64,000 nucleotides of DNA, from positions 1 through 64,000 of the forward strand of contig JAYEVK010000409.1 of the NCBI GenBank assembly GCA_036346275.1, in the 5' to 3' direction. This document shows, piece by piece, positions 1 to 11,780 of this stretch (positions within the stretch are counted from its first letter, which is position 1; the number at the start of each line of letters is the position of its first letter). A program made the position numbers and the translations under genes. Under the pieces are notes generated by a model that saw only the letters and a list, made by a program, of their open reading frames with translations, was not told the origin of the DNA and did not search any database. Source of the stretch: Otatea glauca. Lineage: Eukaryota; Streptophyta; Magnoliopsida; Poales; Poaceae.

Positions 1-1790
1 TGAGGGAGCTATCGCCTCGGTATGGGGCGATCACCCACACACGCGACTGGGGTATTTTCAAAATTTTAATTCGACGCATAGTTTTGAAAAAAGAATAAAA
101 ATATTAAAGAAAAAATTCGCACTGGGTTCGTGAACAATGGGCGCGCTTTTGCTCGCGATTGAGGTCTGGTTCGCCTTGTAGCCTGGTTCGAATTTGGTGA
201 AATTTTAGATTTCGGACAACTCAAATCTAAAGTACTACCAAAAAAAAATTAAAATTGCTACATTAACCCGAAATTTTGGTTTTATCGGCCAAATTTCGGG
301 TTTTCTTTGGCCGGTTTTGAAACTTTTAGAGCCGGATTTGACCGGATTTGGTCCAATAACCCTTAGGAAAGTCATCTCCTATGAAAATTTGTTGAAAAAA
401 CGATTTTTTTAAACATTTTAAAATTTTGGCAGAAACACTGTCAGATTTTTATAAAATTGTACAAGCTTGATAATAATCTGAAATTTTTATGGTACTATCC
501 TTAGTAGTTTAGGATCATACATAAAAAATTTCAAAATAATTTAAATTAATTTTTTATCTTTAAAAATCAAAAATAGAATGAACATAATCGGGGATGCTTT
601 ATATTGTCTAATTTTATAAATTTTCTTGAGTGTGATTATTATCTAAATTTTGTGTGAGATTAATAATTTAGTTAGTACCATTATATAAATTTTAAAAAAA
701 TTCAACTTTGCTTGTTTGGTCAATCAAATCTATGTAAGCATTGAACTTCGTTTGTTATATTATATTTCAAAAATCAAAAAGAAAAGAACATAAATGGTAA
801 CTGTGCCTTGTAAGAATTTTATAAATTCACTAGAGTGTGATCATGAATCACAATTTTTATGGGATATTAATAACTTCCTTATCACCATTCTGTAAAAATC
901 TCAAAAAATTTAAACTTTTTTTATTGCTAAAGCAAATCTATGTATTTGAGAATGAATATCATCTATGTATTTCAGACTTTTATCAGGACGTAGTACTGTC
1001 TGAATTTTCAAATATTATTTGAGAATGAATATCATCTAAAAATTTTAAAGAAACATTAATGTTACATCAGGACCATCCACAAAAATTTTCAAAAGTTTTT
1101 AACGTGGTTTATATAATTTTTCATTTTGTTCAAGTTTGTCGGTAAGCCTTTTAACAGGCGTAGCAGTAGTACTGCTTTGAATTTTTAAAATTCATATAGT
1201 TTGATCATCATCTGAAAATTTTATGAGAGCATTATAGATACATCATAACCATGCAAAAAAATTCAAAAGTTTCTAACTTGACTTGTACCATTTTCCATTC
1301 GGATCAAACTTGTCGGTAATCAGCTGAAATTTTTGTGAGAACATAAGTTATGGATCATAACCATGCACAAAAAAATTCAACAGTTTATAACTTGATTTGT
1401 ACCATTTTCCATTCGGATCAAACTTGTCGGTCATTTGTTTTATCGGGATAGTACCACTCTCTGAATTTTTAAAATTACTTAGATACGATAATCACTAAAA
1501 ATTTTTAAAACATCAAGAATGTGTCAAGAACCTCCAAAACAAATTTCAAAATTTTTGTTAAAGTTTAGACCACTTTTCGATGGTGCAAAACCCGAATTTT
1601 GTATTTCACCGAATTTCGGTTTTTTTTCCAGAATGGACGATTTGAATTTTCAAATTAAATTTTCGTCCAAATATTTTGAAATTTCGCGATCCCAGGGGAC
1701 GAAATTTATTCAAACCAATTTTCAAACCTTGTTTGTAGCTACATTGATTTGCATGGCACTCTATGCGGTGTTGTGTAAAAGCCGTGATTA
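1..1790. other. AT-rich repetitive DNA, no gene
   Basis: This stretch is strongly AT-rich, full of short A/T runs and recurring phrases such as 'aaattttcaaaa', with stops in all frames. The parts with alternating 'accgaatttcggttt' (about 1,598-1,625) and 'aaatttcgggtttt' (about 291-306) look like the non-coding interior of grass CACTA elements, so the stretch may belong to the element ending at 3,094; that is inference from style only. The short frames at 837-1,022 and 1,519-1,791 have biased composition and no recognisable domain. Confidence 0.5.
1238..1432. repeat. Short tandem repeat, about 113 bp period
   Basis: Two near-identical segments (about 1,245-1,320 and 1,358-1,433) share 'accattttccattcggatca' followed by 'aacttgtcggt'. 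A weaker third relative lies around 1,070-1,145. The period is about 113 bp between the two good copies. No function is evident. Confidence 0.65.
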
Positions 1791-3094
1791 GGAGACGCCA
1801 TCTGCACAACCACACATCACGAGACGGTTCATAAACCACATTACAAACGGTTTGTGAACCGCTCAGATTGAAGTGTCAATAATGATAATAGGTCATCACA
1901 GACGTTTTTGAACCGCCGCTGAAAATTAATATCATGAGACGGTTCTATCCTAGAATTATTCTGTTATGAGGGCTAATCACTGCACGGTTCTAGTCTAGAA
2001 CCGTTTATGATATGCCCTTATCACACTAGATGACATGCCTCTCAAAAAAAAAAAAAATTACATAAAAATATAGAACAATATGCCTTATTATTCAAGATAC
2101 TTGTCTAAAGTTGTATAATGTAATGAAAACACCATATTAAGATGTAATGAACATAATACAATAAAGGATTTTACCAACACACTTCAACATATGTGAGAAA
2201 CAGACTTAATATAAATGAATATCCATCAAGTGTATACACAACAAGTCATGGTAATATTGAACACTTACCTAAATAATTTGGGCTATCCAAGTCATGGTAA
2301 TGAGGAGTCAATTGAAGTTAACACTACCGAGTCAACCGAATGTTGGGGAGAAAGACAGCCCCTCCTTTTACCCGGATAATGAGCAGATTGGGCAAGACGA
2401 GATCGACGACCAGCGCTCCATCTTGGCACTATACGACAGTGCGCTGCTCAAACTCAATGGTGTCGTGACTACCCCAGAACCACAACATGGCATCGACCGT
2501 CTTCCGCCGTCCGCCACCGCGATGTGCATCCCGCGACGGCGGCCTCAGAGAGCGGCCTGGTCCTTGGTCTGCATCCAGATCTCGGTGCCTCCCACAAATG
2601 CGACAGCACGATCTCAAGTACAAGGTGGTGCCGAGGGTGAGTAGGATCCAACAAAGGGAAGAGGAAGATACTATCGGCTCGCAGCGAGGAGGAGGAGGAG
2701 GAGGAAGGAGGGCGTCAGGCCGCGACGACCAAGCGCCAAGCAAAGCAATGGCGGGGTGAGCTCGGGATGCCCGGAGACGACGGGGAAAGACGGCACTGTG
2801 GGGCTAGGCTAAGGTTTGAGCCAAGGAAAGACGACGAAGCGGTAAATATATATTGAGATCCAAATCACAAACGGTTTTTAGCTAAAACCGCTCATGATGA
2901 GGGCAATATCACGCACAATTTTGGATAAAACCGTCAGGATGAGACATCACATACGGTTTTAAAAACCGCTCGTGATGTGCCCGAGACTTGTCAACGACTG
3001 CTTTTGCAAAACCGTCTATATGACACTTCACCATAGATGATTTTTAAAAACCGTTAGTGATGAAAAGTCTAATATAAATCCCTTTGTAGTAGTG
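1791..3094. mobile_element. CACTA (En/Spm) element, right end with subterminal repeats
   Basis: The right terminus reads 'cctttgtagtagtg', ending at 3,094; its reverse complement starts CACTACTACAAAGG, the canonical CACTA terminus. Two clusters of inverted subterminal motifs of the form CGGTT..AACCG lie at about 1,815-2,010 and 2,865-3,055, many followed by 'catgatgagggcaatatcac'-like spacers. In En/Spm elements such motifs bind the small transposase protein. No matching CACTA left terminus was found, so the left boundary is uncertain and may be outside the window. The interior has no TNP2 homology, so the element looks non-autonomous. Confidence 0.75.
2294..2760. other. GC-rich segment inside the CACTA element, possible captured gene fragment
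   Basis: Between the two subterminal clusters composition switches abruptly from AT-rich to GC-rich, especially from 2,470 to 2,760. Open frames of about 116 codons (plus strand, from 2,294) and 104 codons (minus strand, 2,743 down to 2,429) overlap here. Neither encodes a domain I recognise. A captured host-gene fragment (Pack-type CACTA) or a transposon leader exon would both fit. A purine-rich run lies near 2,690-2,706. Confidence 0.3.
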
Positions 3095-5840
3095 AGAGAA
3101 TCCCATTCTTCGCGAATATCGGCGAGCAGAACTCAGGAGGAGGTCAGAAGATCCTGGAAGTCCTTGTCCCGGTGGGATACGGACACCGAGCGCAAGGAGG
3201 TTCAAGGACGAGTTATCGCGCAGTGGCGGAGCTTAAAACAAAATATAGTGAGGCTAATCTAACATAATGAACTTGGGTAACTTAGGAAGAGAGGACTAGT
3301 TAAGTGTTATGTTAGTATTTAAGTAGTAAAATTATGCTTTTTCTAGGGAAAAATTGCAAATAACCCTAGAAATCAGTCTAAATTTGATTTACCCCTTCCA
3401 AGTATATTTGTAGCAAATACCACCTCACAAATGCAGAGTTGTTTAATTTTCCCTCCGACGGACTTTCCTGCTAACCCGGGTGTTTTCGTTTGGTATGGAC
3501 TCAATCCGCCCAATTCCAGGTGATAGACCCATTGGCATGCAGTGCCTAAATTTAATTCATATTGAGATTGTAGTGACTTAAATTCCAGTTCCAGGTTGAA
3601 TCAGCACAATTCATGAAGTATATTTTAGATGGGAATCAAGCGGTCACACAAGAGAGGCAACATTCATCTCCACCTCTGTTTGCCATACTGATCCTACTCT
3701 CTTTAGTTTCTTTCTGTTGTCCAACTAATAAGTAACCAGAATATCATACTGATCTCAGATACAAGAGGGCCTATAAGCTAGCGCATTAGCCGGAGAGATA
3801 CAATACAAGATGCTATACCGTTATGCAAGCAAAACCCTGAAAATTATGTAACCTATCTGGATCTAGATTTCGACTTGTGTGCACGTGTATGATCTCAAAG
3901 CATAGCAGAACAGAAACCGCTGCTTACCTCTAGGCATACTTCTTGATCTAAATTTCTTTTATAAAGTTCTCTCCCTTCCAAACCATAAACCAACAGCCCC
4001 TACAATTGAAAGCATTGACTTGATGAGAATAAGGATCATGATCATCGGAATAAAAAGGGGAAACCTATCAATAGAATAAAAGGCAACAAAATCCTTAAAT
4101 TATGTTTTATCCCCAGGCAGATTTAATTAGGGTGCCAATAAGGTCATGTTGCAAAAAACGTACATGCTTCAGTTAATGGATAGGCACCTGACCTCAGTTC
4201 GCACATCTCAAGCCTATCAGACCACATGCTAGCAAGCGAACAATGATCAGTATGTGTAAAGAATGCCACATTTTCACAACTCGAGTCAAGACAATTTATT
4301 TCTTAAAAGATTCTGTATATTCCATGAAAACGTGCTTTCCACCAACTTGAAGGAATATACCAGGAGAAGATTCTGAAGCAATTAGCATTGAAGCACTGCT
4401 CAACAACCATATTGAGAGCATCAATAACGGCGGGCCGTGCCAGTTTGCGAAATGAACATTGAAGTAAACTGATTACCAGCGTTCTGACGGATCACATTGG
4501 CAAACAGAAACAAACAACCAGGGAGTAACAATTAACGAGCTTTCTTCGCTGTTTTAATTCTAGGGAGATATTCCATTCAAGTTCATGGAAATAACGTAAA
4601 TGAAAAGATCCATCCAAACATTAAGGGTCTGTTCAGATGGGCAGTTTTTAGCCCATTCGACGAGGATATATAGTAGTGTTTAAGTTTCTTAGTTGAGCTC
4701 AATGTTTTGTGACAATTTTCCCCTGTCGTTCCGAAGGGGGAACAGCCGGCCTGTCACAGGAGGAGGCCCATGTGTACTCGGCAAGTGACCACTTCTCTTC
4801 CAGTAGCTGCTTCACCAAATCATTTCTCCAGTGACCTGTCTGCTCCGGCAGCAAGTATCTTTGATGACCTGCTAATCTGGAAATTCTCTACTCTAGTCTC
4901 TGACAAGCCTCTTTTCAGCAAGCGCATACTCCGACAAAGCCCTATGCTTGTGCGAGTTTGTTCTCCAGCAAGCTACTCCCACATTCAACTAATCTCAGGA
5001 AAACCACTTTTCTTCGTGTGAGCCAATTCCTTAAGTCTAATCCATTCTCGTTACTCATTTCCCCTATATCCAAGCACCCGTTGAGTTCGAAATAGAGGCT
5101 GTTAAGAATTCACATATGTTTGAACTTTACTTTGCTCATGTTCTTTGCATTTCTTCTCGTTTTCACTAACTTTAACTGCACTACATGATGATGAGTGCAG
5201 TTGGCTGATATTTAATATTTAACGTCGACCCTTTTCTGAAACAAAGTTAACCAACTATAATGCGGTGGAAGTTTTGTTTGGTTGATTCAGTTTTTCAGCT
5301 CCAATATGGAGGTTGGATCAGGTAAATTAATTATACACCAACTTTAACACTTATTAGTGCATCATACACACAAGTGCGATTTCTGTAGTTTACAATATCA
5401 TAATATGGAAATGTAGGTTTTGTTGGGAAGATGTGCAATATATTTATTCCAGATTTTATTTTGAGACAAATATAGCAAAAGACTATGGATGCATAAATCA
5501 GTAAGCAACACATTGCACTTGAGAATATGCTCAAGTAGTAGTCAATGTCAAGGAAGAAGCAAGAGTTGTAACGTAAACCTTATTGCCGCAAAGAACGACT
5601 CAAGATACGCCACCGATGACATTATATCAATTAAATGAAGCGATTACTCACTAGTAATCTGACGAAATACACGAATGCATGCGTGTGTTTAGCCAAAGTC
5701 CACCCCATGCCATATGTTATTATTCAAAGAGTGGCAATGACTCTACTTTATAAATTGCATTCCTTCTACTTAGCTAGGCAATATGGTACTAAACCATACA
5801 TGATTTGAAATTTTAAAGCAAATGGGCCTTCCATGGGCCA
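3095..5840. other. Intergenic DNA, no gene supported
   Basis: No convincing coding exon or RNA gene was found. The phrase 'cagtggcggagctt' at about 3,220-3,234 is like the terminal sequence of plant hAT-type repeats. At 4,619-4,640 'ttaagggtctgttcagatgg' looks like one end of a Tourist-like MITE (TTA plus GGGTCTGTT), but I could not find its partner. An open frame of 83 codons at 4,770-5,021 has no recognised motif. Confidence 0.45.
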
Positions 5841-5865
5841 ATTTCTAACAGAGTGGGTATTACAC

Positions 5866-6300
5866 GCTATACCGCTGGAATTGATTCCAACGGTATAGCA
5901 TGTTTCACAGTTAAGTTTCACCTAGATAGATTTTATGTTGTTCATCTAGATAGGTTTCATGTTGTTTCACAGTTAAGTTTCACCAGATTTCGTAGTGTAC
6001 TTATAAGTTTCATAACGTTTCGGCCACAAACATAATTTGATGATATGTTTCATATGAAACATGAAACATGTTTGTGAAACGTCGTGAAACTTTAATGTGA
6101 ACACTATGAAACTTGGTGAAATTAATTTGTGAAAATCATGAAACCTAAGTGTGCAACGCTGTGAAACTTGTAATTGAAACTTCGTGAAACTTCGCTCACA
6201 CCGTGAAACTTAGGTCGACCGGTGAAACTTCGCCTATATGTAGATTTCATGTGATAGGTTTCACTTGGAAGTTTCATGAGGTTCCATAAAACGCATGAAT
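5866..6300. repeat. Palindrome followed by a field of GTGAAAC/GTTTCAC repeats
   Basis: A palindrome near 5,867-5,901 pairs 'gctataccg' with 'cggtatagc' across a short loop. It is followed by about 350 bp in which GTTTCAC or GTGAAAC recurs every 10-25 bp, switching orientation near 6,045, so the field is itself partly inverted. The same combination (GGTATAGCA plus GTTTCA repeats) appears at 11,781-12,720, which suggests one dispersed repeat family. No coding content was recognised. Confidence 0.6.
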
Positions 6301-6966
6301 CTCACATGCATGAATAGGAACAAACACGAAAATGAATCTGATTGCAAGTGAACGTGGGAGGTGTGTCATCACATACATGAGAGATAGATGTGCGCATACG
6401 AGATATATGATATGTACACTACATACATACATATGTGTGTTGGGAGCGGACGACAATCATATAGCCACCTCTCTCACTCCATTCACGAGGCACAACTTCT
6501 CTTCGTCTCTAGTGTATTAAGCTAGAAGAACAAAGAAGATAGCACTCATGTTAGAACAAGCACAACACGATGTCTGGTCGCTTTCCCACCGCGACAAATG
6601 GCTTGCAGGGGCGCTGTTCATTACGCCGTCCGACGACGCGCCCACGCCGGGGCGCCGACTCGGCGGGCTCCATCTCGCTTCAAGATGGTGGGGAGCGTGG
6701 GATGGGGATTAGTTTTGGTTTGATTCGATTTTTATTTGATCCGAAGCCACAGCGTTGGTTGGTTTTGAGCAGACGGGTTTTATGGGCTTGGCTTTCTTGG
6801 GACAAAGCACGCGCTAACACACCGCACTGCACCACCACCTAGGATTTCTTCCAAAGCGAGAGATTTGAACGGGAGTTATCCGTTGATTTGCTAGACAAAC
6901 GTTTTCTAGTATTTCTGTTTCTAACAGGTTTATCCTAAACCTTTGAAACCTTGGTCTGTATTTTAG
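6301..6966. other. Anonymous region, no gene supported
   Basis: A 90-codon open frame on the plus strand at 6,570-6,842 lies in a GC-rich patch and encodes no domain I know. It sits just after the repeat field and ends near a return to AT-rich sequence, so it may be part of the same repeat. Confidence 0.4.
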
Positions 6967-7062
6967 CTGCAAGCATATAGGTTAGCAAAGGAGATGCTGC
7001 GACTGGCAATGGGAGGCATAGTACTTGTGATTACTCACTGGCTTGTTGAGAAAATCCATTAA
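6967..7062 (+). CDS. Possible terminal exon of an unrecognised gene
   Basis: After a reasonable splice acceptor ('gtattttag' at 6,958-6,966) there is a 96-nt open stretch ending in TAA at 7,060. It encodes a hydrophobic, helix-like peptide that includes KEMLRLAMGGIVLVITHWL. Codon use looks protein-like, unlike the surrounding AT-rich sequence. No upstream exon could be tied to it, and I do not recognise the peptide. Chance cannot be excluded. Confidence 0.2.
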   Translation: MQAYRLAKEMLRLAMGGIVLVITHWLVEKIH

Positions 7063-7429
7063 GAAAATGAATGGTGATTGCTCCTGAGTTTAGCGTGATG
7101 AACAATTAGGTAGCACTGTAGCAGTGAACCACCTCTTAGTGGGTGTATGACACCAGGACTTCACCCACTAGGGTTTAAATTCTGATATTCACCTTTACGC
7201 ACACGTGGGTGTACTTCAGCAGAAATATTGTGAGGTCACGGATTTATCTCTGAACTACACATGCACGTGGTATTTGTGTACATGACGTCCTTTCAATCTT
7301 AAAAAAAACATTAAGTAGCAAATGTCCGGATCAAAGTGGACATCATCAATTGGCAGTTTACTGTTTTTCTTAAAAGATCATCCTGCTCAAACTTCAGGGC
7401 TTCAATGTTGTGCTGCACTTTTTTTTTGT

Positions 7430-7575
7430 TAGTATTAGAAAAATAAGAGAGATTTTATGGTGCATTATACTGGTAGTATACAATAGGTAATAGAAATAAG
7501 ATATAGCCATTTATTTGTTAAGAGTATTTCTACAATTCTACTACTAGAGGAAGTATAAATAAATTCTAGTTAATC
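7430..7575. repeat. Dispersed repeat, first copy (partner at 55,811)
   Basis: This segment ('gcattatactggtagtatac' through 'gaagtataaataaat') resembles 55,839-55,929 in the same orientation ('gtattatactaatattatac' through 'aaagtataaataaat'). Both are AT-rich and lie near other small repeats. It is probably a short MITE or a retroelement tail; termini were not resolved. Confidence 0.5.
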
Positions 7576-7794
7576 TGATCCATTGGATTGAAAAGTATGA
7601 ACGGTTCATATTGAGTTTAGGGTGTGTTTGGTTGGTGGGATGAGTTGAATGGGATGACATAGTTCGTACCATTTGGTTTCGTTGTTTTGGGAGAATGGAA
7701 TAGTTTAGTATCTCGAGAGAATATTCTCAATTTGTATCCCGTCATTCAGACGGGATGGTTTCATTCAAGCAACTAAACACATTGATGACTTGTT

Positions 7795-9249
7795 TGTTGA
7801 GGAACGGATAGGCTACTCTAGCGAAAAACAAAATTTTCTATCGCGTAACTAAAAACCACCGTAAGTTATAGATCATGAATTATCACTAGACGCAAACCCG
7901 TAGCGAAGTAGAGTCGATGTAGCGCGGTGGTGTAGATGTAGTCGTATTAGCCTCGCACCTCCCAACACTCCTGTGACTGCCGCAAGTTGCGATCGCCCTA
8001 ACATTGAAGCTTTGCGAACGCCCAAGGTATCCATACGACGTGGCGTAAACACCACGCACCATAGTGCTAGCGCTACCACGCACTGCCTCGGGAGTAGGAG
8101 GGTGACGGCTAGGGTTTTGGGAATTCCAAATTTCTATTGTGTCTCTTCGTATCTCTCTCACCCGCTGCAAAGCCACCACCTCCTCCATTTATATAGACGT
8201 CTCATAATGTGTTTCAACCCTTCAAACCCATTAGAAACTCTAAGCCTATTACAACTCTGGATCCCTATCGAAATTGGTTACAACCTTAAATGTGTGACCC
8301 TATAGGTTCACGTGCACTCGGATATGACCGGAGTACCCTATCGATCGTTGAGTACTCCTACTCGACCATCGGTTATACCTACTCGACCATTGAGTACTCA
8401 ACCAATAGTCGGTAGCGGACACTAGTAGGACTTGCCGACTCCGAGTACATGTAAAGATCTGACGAATCTCAACAATGTCCTATATGCATTTTCTTTTCCT
8501 CACGATATCGGTCAAACCCAAGACGAGTTTTTGTCATCCTTATTTGGATGGCTCGACCACTCTTTGTCGATGCCATGACTCTGATTACTTGAATACATCA
8601 AGTTAACTCTTTAACTCGATGACTCGAGTAACTCTTTACTTGAATAGCATGGCCATATGTTTTCGGATTCGACTACTCGAGGGGTCTAGAGATATCTCTC
8701 CCATTGTATAGGGGCAAATCTTATCTTGATCGACCACGCCTCACAAAGATGTTTCATGACAAACTGGAAGCCATCTTTATAACTACCCATTCATGAGTAG
8801 CGTTTGATGATCCTAAGTAAGCTATTATGTATCTTGAGAACATGCCACAATCTCAAGTCAAGGATATAGCATACACATCATATATAAGACCAACTGATGA
8901 CATGAAATAATACAACGTTCTCGCAGTTGTCTCATAGTGGGTCGATGTCCAACACCATGTTCTCTAACATGTGTCCATATTATTGGCTTGATATCTTTAT
9001 ATCTATGACCCGTGAAATATGATCATCGATCAATACATATACTAGTCTACTCATATGTGTCCTCATATGATTATCGACTAGGGACCCCTTTTAAAATGAA
9101 CATCATAAAGATGAATACAGAGTTTTACAAACAAGTCACATACTTGTTAATCAATATCCATGATATTATTCAAAGAACAATCTCGTAGTTTATGAATATT
9201 TATGGAAATATAATTATCTCTATGATTGCCTCTAGGTATATTTTCAACA
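7795..9249 (-). mobile_element. Solo LTR of a Ty1/copia element (RIRE1/BARE/Angela style)
   Basis: On the minus strand the sequence starts TGTTGAAAATATACCTAGAG at 9,249 and ends CCGTTCCTCAACA at 7,795. It is flanked on both sides by TTGTT (7,790-7,794 and 9,250-9,254), a perfect 5-bp target duplication. The start with 'CTAGAGGCAAT' resembles BARE/WIS/Angela-group and rice RIRE1 LTRs; the family call rests on memory of that style. At 1,455 bp with no internal region, it is a solo LTR left by recombination between two LTRs. The 100-codon minus-strand frame at 8,188-7,886 lies downstream of the LTR TATA box and is retroelement leader, not a gene. Confidence 0.88.
8187..8195 (-). promoter_or_regulatory. 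LTR TATA box
   Basis: TATATAAAT on the minus strand sits inside the copia LTR, about 1.05 kb from its 5' end and upstream of a GC-richer stretch, the usual place for the U3/R promoter. Confidence 0.6.
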
Positions 9250-9270
9250 TTGTTTTTCTAAACAATCTCA

Positions 9271-9290
9271 TATATATATATATATATATA
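9271..9290. repeat. (TA)10 microsatellite
   Basis: Ten uninterrupted TA units lie in the right part of the Tourist MITE, just beyond the copia LTR insertion. Confidence 0.95.
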
Positions 9291-9702
9291 CCACTTGGTA
9301 AAGCAATCAAACATACCCTTAATGTACCGTAAAAGTGGTCAAAATAAAGGCCGTCACCAGCGCTGCACTCTCCATGTGCATTAATGAAAACAAAGTTTCT
9401 TACTATCATCAACTCTTTGAAGGAGACCATGCCACTGCATATTTTATATGTTCTTTATTTTCACAATGTACTGATGTTCTAGGCTGATAATTTTTCATGA
9501 GAAGAACATCCTACGGTAAAATGGCAAATCAAATTTTACAATGGAATGACAGTCCATTTGACTGGCAAAAAAACAGCTAGAAGGTTCTTGTGCAAAATTG
9601 TCCTCGAATCAATAATAGGTGAAATCTATTCATGGTCTTTTCTTTGACCAATCATTGTTCCTTTCTCACTTTCCTTTTCTTTCTTCGTTCCTGATGATGT
9701 AG

Positions 9703-10838
9703 AGGTTCTCCCTTTCTAACAAGGATGTGCTGCAATGGTGCGAGAAGGCTGATGCAGCACACTTTCTTGCCACTTTCCCTGGTAAATTCCTGTTTTCCGC
9801 AGTTCTGCTTCTCCGGTAGTAAGTCTGGGGATTTGAGTGAATATGCTAGACGTGCTCCGGGTATTTACTTTCAAATGTAACTGATGAGTTCGTCAGATAA
9901 TTTCTTTTCATTGTACGGTTCTGTTGAATGGTCTGTGGAAAAATGGCTTGACTGAAAATTGGTTTATGGCATGATTAAGAGTAGGTGTCCTATATTTGTG
10001 TTGATTGTTGTTGTTAAGTTTTTCGTGGGGAAAACACAGTGAAAAACCCCCACATTCCACCTAGATCACCAGATGTGTTGAATTGCAAGAGAATGCTTCT
10101 CGGTACAGGAGATGGCAGTATGGCACTGTACTTCCATACATTCTTTTCTTTTCTATTTGTTGTACACGCAACTATATTGATAGTGCGTGATGTTGAACGT
10201 AGGGAAAGTTCATCCAACAGATGATTTGTCATTAATTCCCTTGTGCAAGTATGTTCTAGCCTTGTAAACATGTCTGATAGAAAAGTAATTGTAATATGTC
10301 TGACTAGCCGCCTTGCAATCATGTTCTAGCCTTGTACCAGTTTGCGAGATCTCCCTGTGGCCTGTGGCCATATTTTTTAGGTTACAGTAATTGTAATACA
10401 ACAAAGCCTTTCCGTAGTTCATCATGCTTCAGATTCTTCCACAATTTGCAAGTTTTTTTCTTACTCGTCAGTTGGCAAGTTTGTGGTTTGTACAGGGCAA
10501 TATTTATCGAACGCATGTTGTGTTTTCAGGTAAGTTAGCAGAGGCTATTCGAAGTAGTATTCTTTTCATGCCTCCAGTTGATTCAAGAGGTACTGCTCAA
10601 TCGTCTGACTGGCTATTAGAATATGAGGTACATGACTACATGTGATGGCTGTTGCTGTGCTAAACTATTTTGTCTCCTGATGTAGTATGATTGAACATTG
10701 CGAGTACGTACCCTTATTATATCTGAATCCATCCATAACCGAAATTCCACCATGATTTGTCTAGCTCTGCGTATGAACCTTTGTTGTATTTTCTCCTCGT
10801 AGGTTGGCTCGGTTTTGCTATTGCAATTAGAAGCTTGA
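9703..10838 (+). CDS. 3' end of an unrecognised host gene, three exons
   Basis: Three exons join in one frame: 9,703-9,781, 10,530-10,627 and 10,803-10,838 (stop TGA at 10,836). Acceptors are 'gatgtag', 'ttttcag' and 'cctcgtag'; donors are G|GTAAAT and GAG|GTACAT. The first junction splits a glycine codon (G|GT) and the second is phase 0. The encoded 70-residue tail begins RFSLSNKDVLQWCEKADAA, continues with KLAEAIRSSILFMPPVDS and ends EVGSVLLLQLEA. Coding character and matched splice phases support a real gene, but I do not recognise the protein. Upstream exons were not found before the MITE at 9,318, so this may be a gene cut by insertions or a fragment. The longer frames at 10,332-10,538 and 10,424-10,645 read through intron 2. 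Confidence 0.55.
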
Positions 10839-11780
10839 TGCAGACACGAAGTCTACGGCAGTAAAATAGTTAGACGCTGGGAGGACGTTTCTAGTCTGCC
10901 GCTACCTCTACAGCTGGAATCCTACAAACCGGGGCGTCGTGTTCGTGTATCACAGCGGCGGAGACGTTGATTTCATAACCAGATTTTTGTTCGCGTTCAT
11001 TAATTGCGGTGAGCATGCAGGCCCTTGCGAGATCACATGCATCTATCTACCTGACAAATTCCATAGCCTCCTTCAAATGCGTCCATTCCATTCCACGATC
11101 ATACTGATTTAGCAGCAAAGATGCTCCAGTTAGGTTTGGAACCAGAACTCCAAAAACACCCCCCCAAAAAAAAAAAGGTTTGGAGCCAGGTGATGAACTG
11201 TGGCCTCGCATTTTGCAGCAATTGGACCGTGGAAATTGTGCACGTAAACGGCAGCACCCCACGTTGCCGGGCATCGAGTTCAGGCAGGCGTACTGCATCA
11301 TACAGCAACCAACAGTCAGGGGGCTACTGCTACCGCTCGACACCGATCCGCTTCTACATACGCCGGACGGTACGTGGTACAGAACAGAGCGTAAGCATCC
11401 AAAGGTGCTAAGCTGAGAGGCCCCAGCAGGTACGTACGACGTGCATGTTCTAGGATGGTTCTTGCTGCTCCCTGAATTGTTCTTTGAACCTTTCCTCTCG
11501 GCCTGGACGTACGTACGCCGTATTAGGCTAAGGTTTGAGACTCGTCGACATGCCCATCTGGACTGGCAGGAGGAGTAACCCCATCTGGATTCTGGACCGG
11601 ATCCGTTGGCTCTCCCTCTAGTGACCGCAGCATATGTACACTGGGTGCTATTGTTTTCCACGTGCACGGTTGCACCTGCAAAAATCGCGAAAAATTTGGT
11701 GTCACGTTATCTCAATGGGATCAAGGTATCAATTGGCATTTTGGCTTAGATGCTTCGATAAGAGGCGTCTAGAGCAAGGG
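10839..11780. other. 3' flank, no further gene supported
   Basis: The first 200 bp are probably the 3' untranslated region of the preceding gene. A 206-codon frame on the minus strand (11,667 down to 11,047) overlaps several frames on the other strand, crosses a C-run/A-run (11,157-11,176) and shows no known domain, so I do not call it. Two 'cgtacgtacg'-type patches occur near 11,430 and 11,506-11,520. Confidence 0.45.

Larger units (their letters stand above)
7620..9318. mobile_element. Tourist-like (PIF/Harbinger) MITE, split by a solo LTR
   Basis: The left end starts GGGTGTGTTTGGTTGG right after TTA (7,617-7,619). The right end, reverse complemented, starts GGGTATGTTTGATTG and is followed by TTA (9,319-9,321). 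Imperfect terminal inverted repeats of this sequence with a TTA duplication are the signature of Tourist MITEs. Removing the inserted LTR and one copy of its target duplication leaves about 239 bp, a normal Tourist size. No transposase is encoded; such elements are moved in trans by PIF/Harbinger transposases. Confidence 0.85.

Noticed and set aside
4619..4700. A second Tourist MITE starting TTAAGGGTCTGTTCAGATGG
   Set aside because: No matching right end with a TTA duplication was found within several hundred bases.
11047..11667. 206-codon frame on the minus strand, the second-longest single-strand frame of the gene-bearing part
   Set aside because: No domain or plausible promoter; it overlaps several frames on the other strand and crosses homopolymer runs, so composition explains it.
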